From contig DIAS01000080.1 of the NCBI GenBank assembly GCA_002415855.1, positions 510 through 10,645 on the forward strand: a stretch of 10,136 bases of DNA, read 5' to 3'. Below the pieces are notes generated by a model that saw nothing but the letters and a program-made list of their open reading frames with translations, ran no database searches and was not told where the DNA came from. Positions 1 to 6,963 of this stretch are shown one piece after another. This DNA comes from Bacteroidales bacterium UBA5072. GTDB taxonomy: Bacteria > Bacteroidota > Bacteroidia > Bacteroidales > UBA10428. Position 1 is the stretch's first letter, and every line of letters starts with the position of its first letter. The position numbers and the translations under genes were made by a program.

Positions 1-99
1 TAAAATTACAGATTAATAACGGATAAACTCCCCGGCTTATTCTGTTTAAATTAACAGCGGTTTGTTAATTATGCAGGTTTTTTATTGTTGATTAATGGC

Positions 100-107
100 T
101 ATTTTTG
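100..107 (+). promoter_or_regulatory. Candidate Bacteroidetes -7 promoter element upstream of the ftsE-like gene
   Basis: TATTTTTG matches the Bacteroidetes -7 consensus TAnnTTTG exactly and lies 26 bases before the ATG at 134, so a transcript would have a short leader. No clear TTTG sits at the expected -33 distance. A second, weaker pair lies just upstream: TTTG at 61-64, then 18 bases, then TATTGTTG at 83-90, which has one mismatch to the -7 consensus. The whole 1-133 stretch is AT-rich and otherwise holds nothing I can identify. The match is by eye only; short AT-rich motifs occur by chance. Confidence 0.4.
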
Positions 108-133
108 ATCATTTTTAATTCAATCTGCTGCAA

Positions 134-841
134 ATGCCAGACGATATCGTCATTCAATTTGAAAATTCATCGCTCTTCCAGGATGACCATCTGGTTTTGT
201 CCGGGGTTAATTTCACCCTGTGCAGGGGTGAGTTTGTTTATCTGATTGGAAGAGTCGGAAGTGGAAAGTCAAGCCTGATAAAGACCATTAATGCGGAACT
301 TCCGCTGAAGACCGGAACAGCCCGTGTAGTGGGGTTTTCGCTTGAAAACTTGTTGCGCAGGCAGATCCCGCTGCTGCGCCGTAAGCTCGGTATCGTTTTT
401 CAGGATTTTCAGCTCCTGACGGACAGATCGGTATATGAAAACCTGTATTTTGTTTTACACGCCACTGGTTGGAAGAACAAGGAAGAAACCGACAAAAGAA
501 TCACCCGGGTACTGGAAAAAGTGAACCTGGAGAACAAGGGTTTCAAAATGCCCCACCAGTTGTCAGGCGGTGAACAACAGAGGGTGGTCATTGCCAGGGC
601 CCTGTTGAATGATCCGGAGATTATCCTGGCGGATGAGCCCACCGGCAACCTCGATCCTGAAACTTCCGAAACCATCATGGCGTTGCTGAAGGAAATCAGC
701 GAAAGCGGATGTGCCGTGCTGATGGCCACCCACAATTATACACTCCTCAAGAAATTCCCGGCACGCACCTTGAAATGTGATGAAGGAAAGCTGCTGCAAC
801 TTGAGGAGAGTTCGGAAATTGATTTCACGATGCTGGAATAA
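134..841 (+). CDS. ftsE: FtsE-like ABC transporter ATP-binding protein
   Basis: This 235-residue protein is a single ABC ATPase domain of the FtsE/LolD size class. Visible motifs in order are Walker A GRVGSGKSS (39-47), the Q-loop glutamine at 90 in VFQDFQLL, the signature LSGGEQQ (143-149), Walker B IILADEP (163-169) followed by TGNLDP, and the switch histidine at 200 in MATHN. All residues needed for ATP hydrolysis are present. By family knowledge, FtsE works in the cytoplasm with the membrane protein FtsX and controls peptidoglycan hydrolases during division. The phrase LADEPTGNLDP and the early 'F..v.L' region suit FtsE, but LolD/MacB-type ATPases share them, and no permease lies beside it here. 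The flippase that follows is not an ABC permease, so a functional link is not implied. The ATG at 134 gives a normal FtsE N-terminus. Confidence 0.82.
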   Translation: MPDDIVIQFENSSLFQDDHLVLSGVNFTLCRGEFVYLIGRVGSGKSSLIKTINAELPLKTGTARVVGFSLENLLRRQIPLLRRKLGIVFQDFQLLTDRSVYENLYFVLHATGWKNKEETDKRITRVLEKVNLENKGFKMPHQLSGGEQQRVVIARALLNDPEIILADEPTGNLDPETSETIMALLKEISESGCAVLMATHNYTLLKKFPARTLKCDEGKLLQLEESSEIDFTMLE

Positions 842-913
842 TGCCATATCCAGGTTGTAGCGCGGGTTATGGCCGGGGAATAATGTGTGTGCCGGGATAT
901 TAGTCTGGAATTG

Positions 914-2257
914 ATGAACAGGATCCGTCAGGTCTTAAAAGGTATCACGAAAAACGAACTTGTTAAAAACTCCGCATTTTTAATAAGCAGCAACGGTTTG
1001 GCACAAATCGTAACCTTTCTGCTTTATCCTTTTGTTGCACGTTTGTATACGCCCGGTGAATTCGGGCAGCTGGCGATCCTCCTCAGTATCAACAGCCTGA
1101 TTGTAACCGGAGCCTCCGGGAGGTATGAACTGGCCATTACTTTGCCCAAAAGTGAGACACAGGCTTCGGATTTGTTTGTCATTGGACTGAGGATCGCCAT
1201 AGTTGTTTCTTTGCTTGTCGCTCCGGTAGTTTTTATAATTCAGATGACCGGGCTTCGTCAGGAATTTGGTCCTCCGGTAACCATTTGGTTTTACCTGATG
1301 GGAATTATTGTGTTCCTGGCTGCTTACCAGCAACTTATCAACAGCTGGTGTGTCCGGTACAAATTGTTCAATATTATTGCAGTTTCAACCTTGGTTCTAG
1401 GCGTTTCAAATTCAGTACTTAAGCTGTTACTGGGTTTTCTGAAAACTCACGATGGTTTGTTCTATTCATTTTTCATAGCCATGTTCCTCACAACCCTGTA
1501 TCTTTTTCTGCGAACAAGGAAAACAAGCAGCCTGCCGCCATTTTTTTACCGCAGTTCCTCTGTGCTCGATACGGCAAAAACCTACGTTGACTTTCCGAAA
1601 TTCAATATGGCCAATGCACTGATCAATACCTTTTCGGGCAACCTCCCGGTTTATGCACTCAGCCTTTATTTCACCGAAAACCTTACGGGACAGTTTTCCA
1701 TAGCTTTTGCCTTATTGTTCCGACCTGTAATTACTTATAACAATTCGGTTTATCAGGTGCTTATGCAAAAGCTGGTGGAGATGAGGCATGCCCGTAAGGC
1801 AATCTGGCCACTGGTCCGGAGTTATATACTGAGAACGATGTACCTGTCAATCATTCCGGCAATTGCGCTGATCTTCCTGGTGCCCTGGCTCATCAGCATG
1901 TACCTGGGAGAGAACTGGACGGAGGCCGGCCGTTTCTGCCAGTTGATGTTGCCTTATGCACTGCTTACCCTCATAGGCGGCTCGCTGACCTTCGTGCCAA
2001 ATATGTTCAACAGACAGCTCGATTCGCTGGTCATTAATATTATTTACCTGATTCTGCGCATAGGAGCACTTGTTGCAGGGGTCGTCACGGATAATGTTTA
2101 TGTGGCCGTGAGCCTCTTTGCCCTGGCAGGGATAATGATCTTCACTTACCAGATCTTCTGGTACAGAAAACTCCTGATGGAATCAGACAGGATGATTTAT
2201 ATGCCGGAACCGGTGTCTTCTTTATATCCCCATGGAAACCCGGAGAATCTTGCTTGA
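914..2257 (+). CDS. Polysaccharide flippase (MOP superfamily, Wzx-like)
   Basis: This is a very hydrophobic protein of 447 residues with about 12 predicted membrane segments. Its opening, with a short basic amphipathic stretch and then 'NSAFLISSNGLAQIVTFLLYP', is typical of the polysaccharide biosynthesis/Wzx branch of the MOP exporters. Such proteins flip undecaprenyl-linked glycans or similar lipid-linked sugars across the inner membrane. The 'P.FGQLAILLS' and 'SGRYELAITLPKS' blocks after the first helix are characteristic of this family. I prefer ATG 914 because the protein then starts MNRIRQ, as in relatives; an in-frame GTG at 887 would add nine residues. The 3' end overlaps the next gene by 26 bases, pointing to translational coupling with the asparagine-synthetase-like protein. 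The substrate cannot be read from the sequence, and no glycosyltransferase is in view. Confidence 0.85.
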   Translation: MNRIRQVLKGITKNELVKNSAFLISSNGLAQIVTFLLYPFVARLYTPGEFGQLAILLSINSLIVTGASGRYELAITLPKSETQASDLFVIGLRIAIVVSLLVAPVVFIIQMTGLRQEFGPPVTIWFYLMGIIVFLAAYQQLINSWCVRYKLFNIIAVSTLVLGVSNSVLKLLLGFLKTHDGLFYSFFIAMFLTTLYLFLRTRKTSSLPPFFYRSSSVLDTAKTYVDFPKFNMANALINTFSGNLPVYALSLYFTENLTGQFSIAFALLFRPVITYNNSVYQVLMQKLVEMRHARKAIWPLVRSYILRTMYLSIIPAIALIFLVPWLISMYLGENWTEAGRFCQLMLPYALLTLIGGSLTFVPNMFNRQLDSLVINIIYLILRIGALVAGVVTDNVYVAVSLFALAGIMIFTYQIFWYRKLLMESDRMIYMPEPVSSLYPHGNPENLA

Positions 2258-3809
2258 CCTGGACAAAGGGTTTATTTGGAAAACAGGCAATAACCTTGCT
2301 GTTAAAGGTTATGCATTTACCCCCGAAGGTAAGTTTCTCAGGGAAGAAGCATTACTGCGACATCTTTTGAAGGGTGCAAATGGTGAAAAGGAATTCGTGC
2401 AGTTGCTGAAAGAGTTGAATGGTGTATTTTCTTTTGTTTACGAAGGTATTCGTGAGACCCTGCTTTACACTGATAAGTCAAGGTTCTTCCCGCTCTTTTT
2501 TCGTCTGGTTCCCGGTGTGGCCATATCCGATGATCCCGAAAAACTGCTTGCCCCTCAGGATCACCTGAACGATCATGCATTTGAAGAATTCAGGTACACA
2601 GGCTATACAACAGGAAGCGATACGTTGTTTCAGGAAATCCTTCAGGTGCCGCCGGGTGAACTCGTAACCATTGGCCCGGATCGTGACATGGTCCGGACCA
2701 GAATTTTCAGTTATCAGGTTAGGGCTTGTGAGTTAAGGCATGATCATGATCCTGTTGCAGCCATGGCTGTTTTCATTGAAAAGGCCGCAGAAAGGCTTGT
2801 CTTATCAATCGGAGAGGCAACGCCCGTTCTTCCGTTGAGCGGTGGCTACGATTCAAGGTTGATCGCCTGCTTACTAAAAGCCCGCGGCTATTCCAATACC
2901 ATTTGTTTTACTTACGGGCGCAGGACAAAAGAAACGGAAATATCCCGGAAAGTAGCCGGACATCTCGGATTCAAATGGTACTTTGTGGATTACGAAACCC
3001 TGCCCGGTGATTGGTTTTCCTTGCATGATGAGGTTTTTAAAAAATATTATCACTATGCTGCCGGCTTCACCTCCATGTTTTACCTGTTGGAATTCCCTGC
3101 CATGTTATACCTGATGCAGCAGGGCCTGATCCCGGACAGCAGCGTTTTCTTGCCCGGCCATTCAGGCGATTTGCTGGGCGGCAGTCAGTTTACAAAAGCA
3201 TTTCCTGTGCAACTCAGCCATAAGAATGTTATCAGACATCTCCTCCGGGAGAAATTTATTAACTTCCCTTACAATCGCAAATCTTTTGGCGTGTTTCATG
3301 GCAGGGTAAGAAATCAGCTGGACCTGAACAACCGATTTTTGGCTTATAGCATATTTGAGGACTGGGACATACGTGAAAAAATTGCAAAGCTTATCATCAA
3401 TTCATCCCGGGTATTTACCTACTTCGGTTATGAAGTGAGGCTGTTTTACTGGGATGATGAGCTGGTAGAGTTTTTCCGGCGACTGCCTCCGGCAGCCAAG
3501 AACTTCAAGAAAATGTATAACCGATGCCTGGAGGAATATTTCTTTTCAGGACACGGGGTGAAATTCAGCGATGATCTTATGCTGGGTCCTTACGAGATCA
3601 GGCTCCAGAGGCTGAAGAATTTCATCAAACCTTTATTGCCAGGATTTATAAGGCGCCACTACATCCTTAAGAACGACTGGGGCTGTTACGATAAATTTAC
3701 CAGCGGCATGTTAGCAGAAATCAATCCGGCGGTACGAAAAAGGCTTCCCTGTCGGGGATTCAACAGTGTCATCATCAATTGGTATCTGCAAAAGATCTTG
3801 ATGCGGTAG
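2232..3809 (+). CDS. Asparagine-synthetase-like protein with degenerate glutaminase domain
   Basis: This 525-residue protein has the two-domain layout of class B asparagine synthetases. Residues about 1-150 resemble the Ntn glutaminase domain, including 'LNGVFSFVY' near 62-70 and 'VPPGELVTI' at 139-147, but the N-terminus begins METRRILL instead of Met-Cys-Gly. The catalytic cysteine for glutamine hydrolysis is therefore absent. Residues about 180-450 form the ATP-pyrophosphatase synthetase domain, with the PP-loop SGGYDSR at 203-209 and 'PGHSGDLLGG' at 308-317, which corresponds to the conserved SG.GGDE block of AsnB. The ATP-binding part looks intact, so it may form an amide using free ammonia or an amine. 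It starts inside the flippase gene, so a role in modifying a surface glycan (amidation of a sugar acid) is my inference. True asparagine synthesis is unlikely but not excluded. Confidence 0.8.
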   Translation: METRRILLDLDKGFIWKTGNNLAVKGYAFTPEGKFLREEALLRHLLKGANGEKEFVQLLKELNGVFSFVYEGIRETLLYTDKSRFFPLFFRLVPGVAISDDPEKLLAPQDHLNDHAFEEFRYTGYTTGSDTLFQEILQVPPGELVTIGPDRDMVRTRIFSYQVRACELRHDHDPVAAMAVFIEKAAERLVLSIGEATPVLPLSGGYDSRLIACLLKARGYSNTICFTYGRRTKETEISRKVAGHLGFKWYFVDYETLPGDWFSLHDEVFKKYYHYAAGFTSMFYLLEFPAMLYLMQQGLIPDSSVFLPGHSGDLLGGSQFTKAFPVQLSHKNVIRHLLREKFINFPYNRKSFGVFHGRVRNQLDLNNRFLAYSIFEDWDIREKIAKLIINSSRVFTYFGYEVRLFYWDDELVEFFRRLPPAAKNFKKMYNRCLEEYFFSGHGVKFSDDLMLGPYEIRLQRLKNFIKPLLPGFIRRHYILKNDWGCYDKFTSGMLAEINPAVRKRLPCRGFNSVIINWYLQKILMR

Positions 3810-3840
3810 GGTAAAAACCCGCCTTCCGGTCTTTATATCA

Positions 3841-3852
3841 GAAAAGCTTTTC
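3841..3852. repeat. Perfect 12-bp palindrome in the gap before the first secreted protein
   Basis: GAAAAGCTTTTC is a perfect palindrome lying 64 bases before the ATG at 3916, in the 106-base gap after the asparagine-synthetase-like gene. It could be an operator half-site pair. It has no loop, so it is unlikely to act as a terminator. A 12-bp palindrome can arise by chance, and no second copy was seen in the window. No convincing TAnnTTTG promoter element was found in the gap. Confidence 0.3.
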
Positions 3853-3915
3853 ACACAGGAATAAAAAGACATTACTGAACAATCATCATTATAAACATTT
3901 CAATACCATATTGTT

Positions 3916-5223
3916 ATGAAAACAACATTTGCAAACACAATGAAAGGTCTGACACTGGCGCTGATCATTCTTGCCATGTCAGCCACACAGGCCAGAGGCT
4001 CAATAGGGAGCCGTGATAAAGCCGCACAGGATACGGCATTTAAGGCTTATTCAGGAAAGGTAATTGACAGTGAAACCAAGAAACCGGTGGTTTTTGCCAA
4101 TGTTTACCTGATAGGAAGCGCATTGGGAACCGTAACGAACAATGAAGGTGAATTTATCCTGAAGGTACCCATAAATGAACTGGACCGGAAGGTTGGTTTC
4201 TCAAACCTCGGATATAAGAACCTGGTGGTAAATTTAGCTGAACTGAAGGAAAAGGACAACACCATCAAGCTCGAAAGCGCAGCTACGCCACTCGAAGAGG
4301 TCGTTATCCGCAGCGATGATCCGTTGGAATTGCTGAAAATGGCTTACAGGAGGATCCCTGAGAATTATAACACCGATCCTGAGATGCAGGTAGGATTTTA
4401 CCGTGAAACGGTGAAACAGAACCGCAATTATGTTGCTGTTGCTGAAGCAGTGCTCGATGTATACAAATCATCATACAGCAGCCTGATTGATTATGACCGG
4501 GTAAAAATATACAAAGGCCGCAAAAGCGAGGATGTCAAGAAAATGGATACCTTGATGTTCAAACTGCAGGGTGGTCCAAGAACCAGCTTCCTGCTTGATG
4601 TTGTAAAGAATCCCGGGGCAATATTATCAGAAGACTATATCGGGGATTATGATTTCAAGTTTGCAGGATTTGCAACCATTGATGGCAGGGACAATTACGT
4701 GATCGAGTTCAATCAGAAGCCCGAGGTTGAGGAACCCTTATACAAAGGGACCATTTACCTCGATACCAAGAACATGGCCTTTGCCAGGATTGAATTCGCA
4801 TACAGTGACAAAGCCCTGGACGTTGCCGATAATGAACTCGTCAGGAAAAAACCAATGGACCTCAAGATTGATGTTCTGGGAGCCACTTACCTGATCAATT
4901 ACAGGATCCTCGATGATAAATGGTACCTGAATCACGTAAGATCAGAATTGTCCTTCAAATGCAACTGGAAGAAAAAGCGTTACAACGCTACTTACATCAC
5001 CGCGCTTGAAATGGCAGTTACTGACCGCAACACGGAAAACCTCAACAAGGCCAAATATAAAGATCAGGCCAAATTCACGGATGTTTTCGCTGATCAGGTG
5101 AATTCCTACAAGGATGAAAATTTCTGGGGCGAATACAACTACATCAAGCCCGATGAATCCATCGAATCGGTGATCAACCGGCTGAATCGCAAGCTCAAAT
5201 GGCAGAACATCAATGAAAACTAA
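3916..5223 (+). CDS. Secreted carboxypeptidase-regulatory-like domain protein, STN-less paralogue
   Basis: This 435-residue protein is probably exported. Residues 1-28 form a signal peptide (basic start, hydrophobic 'LTLALIILAMSA', likely cleavage near ATQARG). Residues about 44-131 are a carboxypeptidase-regulatory-like beta domain (CarbopepD_reg family), seen in 'SGKVIDSETKKPVVFANVYL', 'GTVTNNEGEF', and the ending 'LEEVVIRS'. Residues about 136-425 form a C-terminal domain I cannot name, with FYRETVKQ (161-168), KGRKSED (200-206), LLDVVKN (226-232) and FWGEYN..KPDES (403-415). The same domain occurs in the protein at 6964-8484: in an ungapped hand alignment of residues 151-232 here with 229-310 there, 43 of 82 positions match. 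No TonB plug, beta-barrel or protease motif is visible. Location is probably periplasm or outer-membrane surface. It sits upstream of an ECF sigma operon and could be its target or a partner; the function is unknown. Confidence 0.75.
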   Translation: MKTTFANTMKGLTLALIILAMSATQARGSIGSRDKAAQDTAFKAYSGKVIDSETKKPVVFANVYLIGSALGTVTNNEGEFILKVPINELDRKVGFSNLGYKNLVVNLAELKEKDNTIKLESAATPLEEVVIRSDDPLELLKMAYRRIPENYNTDPEMQVGFYRETVKQNRNYVAVAEAVLDVYKSSYSSLIDYDRVKIYKGRKSEDVKKMDTLMFKLQGGPRTSFLLDVVKNPGAILSEDYIGDYDFKFAGFATIDGRDNYVIEFNQKPEVEEPLYKGTIYLDTKNMAFARIEFAYSDKALDVADNELVRKKPMDLKIDVLGATYLINYRILDDKWYLNHVRSELSFKCNWKKKRYNATYITALEMAVTDRNTENLNKAKYKDQAKFTDVFADQVNSYKDENFWGEYNYIKPDESIESVINRLNRKLKWQNINEN

Positions 5224-5235
5224 GCTGCACAGATT

Positions 5236-5286
5236 ATCATCCCCCGTTATGGTTTTTGAAACAGTTAAAGGTATCCGGGGGATGAT
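5236..5286. terminator. 11-bp perfect inverted repeat: terminator or operator before the sigma gene
   Basis: The arms ATCATCCCCCG (5236-5246) and CGGGGGATGAT (5276-5286) are perfectly complementary and enclose a 29-base loop. That loop contains a smaller GTTT-TTG-AAAC hairpin at 5252-5262. The structure begins 13 bases after the stop of the secreted-protein gene, which fits a transcription terminator, and the CG-rich stem is strong. The loop is long and the downstream T-run is poor (TTGTTCAG), so an intrinsic terminator is not certain. Because it also lies 82 bases before the ECF sigma start, it could instead be a regulatory site or a leader-RNA structure. Confidence 0.5.
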
Positions 5287-5367
5287 TTGTTCAGAATCAG
5301 CATGAAAATTAAACCAGTGTATTGTATATTTACGCTCCTTGACACAAATGATTAAAAGAAGCAGCAC

Positions 5368-5925
5368 ATGACCAGAACGGTTGACACAGGCGAAACAACA
5401 AAACAGCCGGCAATTATCAACATACAGTCGTTTGAAGTATTGTTCAGACAGTATTACCAGATGCTTTGTGCCTATGCCATGCGGTTTGTTAATGATGCCG
5501 ATACAGCCGAAGAAATTGTCCAGGACCTTTTCTATAAATTGTGGGAAAAAAGGGAGGAACTGTTGATCAATACTTCGGTTAAGTCATACCTGTTCTCCGC
5601 TGTCCACAACCGTTGTTTGAAATTCATCGAGCACCGCAACGTGGAAACGAAATACCGGAACTACTACCTGTTGCATGAATCGGAAATTGACAATGAGCAA
5701 CATGATACAGCCGGTGTACACGAGCTTCAGGATATCATCGATGACACGCTCAATTCGCTTCCTGACCGGTGCAGCAGAATATTCCGGCTTAACCGGTTCG
5801 AGGGTCTCAAATACCACGAGATTGCCCGGCAATTGTCGATCTCGGTGAAGACCGTCGAGGCCAATATGGGGAAAGCACTGAAACTGCTGCGAAAGAATTT
5901 GAGAAATTATGTTGAGATTGCTTAA
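5368..5925 (+). CDS. ECF RNA polymerase sigma factor, Bacteroidetes FecI-like type
   Basis: This 185-residue protein has the usual ECF size and order. Sigma region 2 spans about residues 22-90 ('FEVLFRQYYQMLCAYAMRFV', 'AEEIVQDLFYKLWEKRE', 'VKSYLFSAVHNRCLKF'). Sigma region 4 spans about 122-178, with the helix-turn-helix 'YHEIARQLSISVKTVEANM'. The sequence style matches the Bacteroides-expanded FecI-like group, which directs RNA polymerase to a few target promoters once released by a membrane anti-sigma factor. The FecR gene follows after 11 bases, and an STN-domain protein follows that, so the three form one operon. The ATG at 5368 gives the normal N-terminus. Upstream at 5325-5332 is TATATTTA, which resembles the -7 consensus with its last base changed, a weak promoter candidate. 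A seven-codon reading frame from 5348 ends across the sigma start codon. Confidence 0.92.
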   Translation: MTRTVDTGETTKQPAIINIQSFEVLFRQYYQMLCAYAMRFVNDADTAEEIVQDLFYKLWEKREELLINTSVKSYLFSAVHNRCLKFIEHRNVETKYRNYYLLHESEIDNEQHDTAGVHELQDIIDDTLNSLPDRCSRIFRLNRFEGLKYHEIARQLSISVKTVEANMGKALKLLRKNLRNYVEIA

Positions 5926-5936
5926 TAAACAAAGAT

Positions 5937-6953
5937 ATGTTCTTAAAGAATAAAACCGATTGGAGCCTCCTGGCAAAATCTCTGGCAGGTGAGACGGATG
6001 AAAAGGAAAATCAGGCCATCCACAAATGGCTTGATCTTAGTCCTGAGAACAGGGCATTATATATGGATATAAAATCAGATTGGAAGATGATGGATAAGAT
6101 GAAAACGCAGTTTAATGTTGACAACGCCTGGAATAAACTTCAAAGCCGGATAATTGCCCATGATGAGGCCGAAATAACGACGGATTATCCTGTCAGGAAG
6201 ATACAGCCCTTCAGGTATTTTCTTACCCCGGTGCGCATTGCTGCTTCAGTAATGCTGATAGCGCTGCTGGGTGTTTCGGTCATATTCTTTGCAGAGAGGA
6301 TGCAGAAGGTTGATGTGACGACTGCTGTGAATGAAAGGGGTAAAAAAGTATTGTTGCCCGATGGATCGGCTGTTTACCTCAATGGCAATTCGAGCATACA
6401 GTATGCAAAACACTTTACCAAACGATCAAGGGAAGTGAAGCTTGCCGGTGAGGCATTCTTTGAAGTAACGCCTGATAAAAGCAGGCCTTTTATGATACAG
6501 GCCGACAATGCCTGCATCAAGGTGGTGGGAACAAGCTTTAACGTGGATGCCACCGGAATTGACAATCAGGTAGAGGTATATGTGTCAACCGGAATCGTTG
6601 AACTGTCCGATGCAGATAACGCCAATAACAAAGTGCTCCTGCAGCCGGGCAATATCGGAATGCTGCGCCGCAATATTGTAACCTCCAGAAAGGCCTTCAA
6701 TGAAAACAGCATCGCCTGGAAAACCGGAGATGTTGATTTTAGCGGCCTGATGTTATCTGAAGCCATCGGTTTGCTGAATGAGATCTATAACGTCACCATA
6801 ACCTGCCGGGAAAAAGATATCGACACGATCGTGATCGATGAAGGAAAGCATTTTCATAATGAATCCCTCGATGATATTCTGAACGTCATTTGCAGACAGA
6901 ACAGCCTGAAAGTTGAAAAATCGGATAACATGATCTATCTTTCGGGACAGTAA
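5937..6953 (+). CDS. FecR family anti-sigma factor, inner membrane
   Basis: This 338-residue protein has the standard Bacteroidetes FecR layout. Residues 1-95 are a cytoplasmic anti-sigma region rich in Trp and charged residues ('DWSLLAKSLAGETDEKENQA', 'WLDLSPENRALY'). Residues about 97-119 form one membrane segment (rich in Ala, Val, Leu, Ile). Residues about 126-222 are the periplasmic FecR domain ('VLLPDGSAVYLNGNSSIQY', 'VKLAGEAFFEVTPDKSRPF', 'VVGTSFNV'). Residues about 267-335 are the C-terminal DUF4974-type domain ('LMLSEAIGLLNEIYNVTI', 'SLDDILNVIC'), whose pattern resembles an STN domain. By family knowledge it holds the sigma factor at the membrane until a periplasmic signal arrives. 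Its partner should be the STN protein encoded 10 bases downstream. Nothing is missing or truncated. Confidence 0.92.
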   Translation: MFLKNKTDWSLLAKSLAGETDEKENQAIHKWLDLSPENRALYMDIKSDWKMMDKMKTQFNVDNAWNKLQSRIIAHDEAEITTDYPVRKIQPFRYFLTPVRIAASVMLIALLGVSVIFFAERMQKVDVTTAVNERGKKVLLPDGSAVYLNGNSSIQYAKHFTKRSREVKLAGEAFFEVTPDKSRPFMIQADNACIKVVGTSFNVDATGIDNQVEVYVSTGIVELSDADNANNKVLLQPGNIGMLRRNIVTSRKAFNENSIAWKTGDVDFSGLMLSEAIGLLNEIYNVTITCREKDIDTIVIDEGKHFHNESLDDILNVICRQNSLKVEKSDNMIYLSGQ

Positions 6954-6963
6954 AGTTTCTTAT

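Noticed and set aside
2232..3809. Lasso-peptide cyclase, another asparagine-synthetase-like family
   Set aside because: No precursor peptide, RRE protein or leader peptidase lies nearby, and the coupled neighbour is a glycan flippase. The ABC ATPase at 134 is FtsE-like and not a peptide exporter.
3916..5223. Metallocarboxypeptidase, from the regulatory-like domain
   Set aside because: The domain is the beta-sandwich regulatory-like fold found in many Bacteroidetes envelope proteins. No zinc-binding HxxE...H motif of a carboxypeptidase follows.
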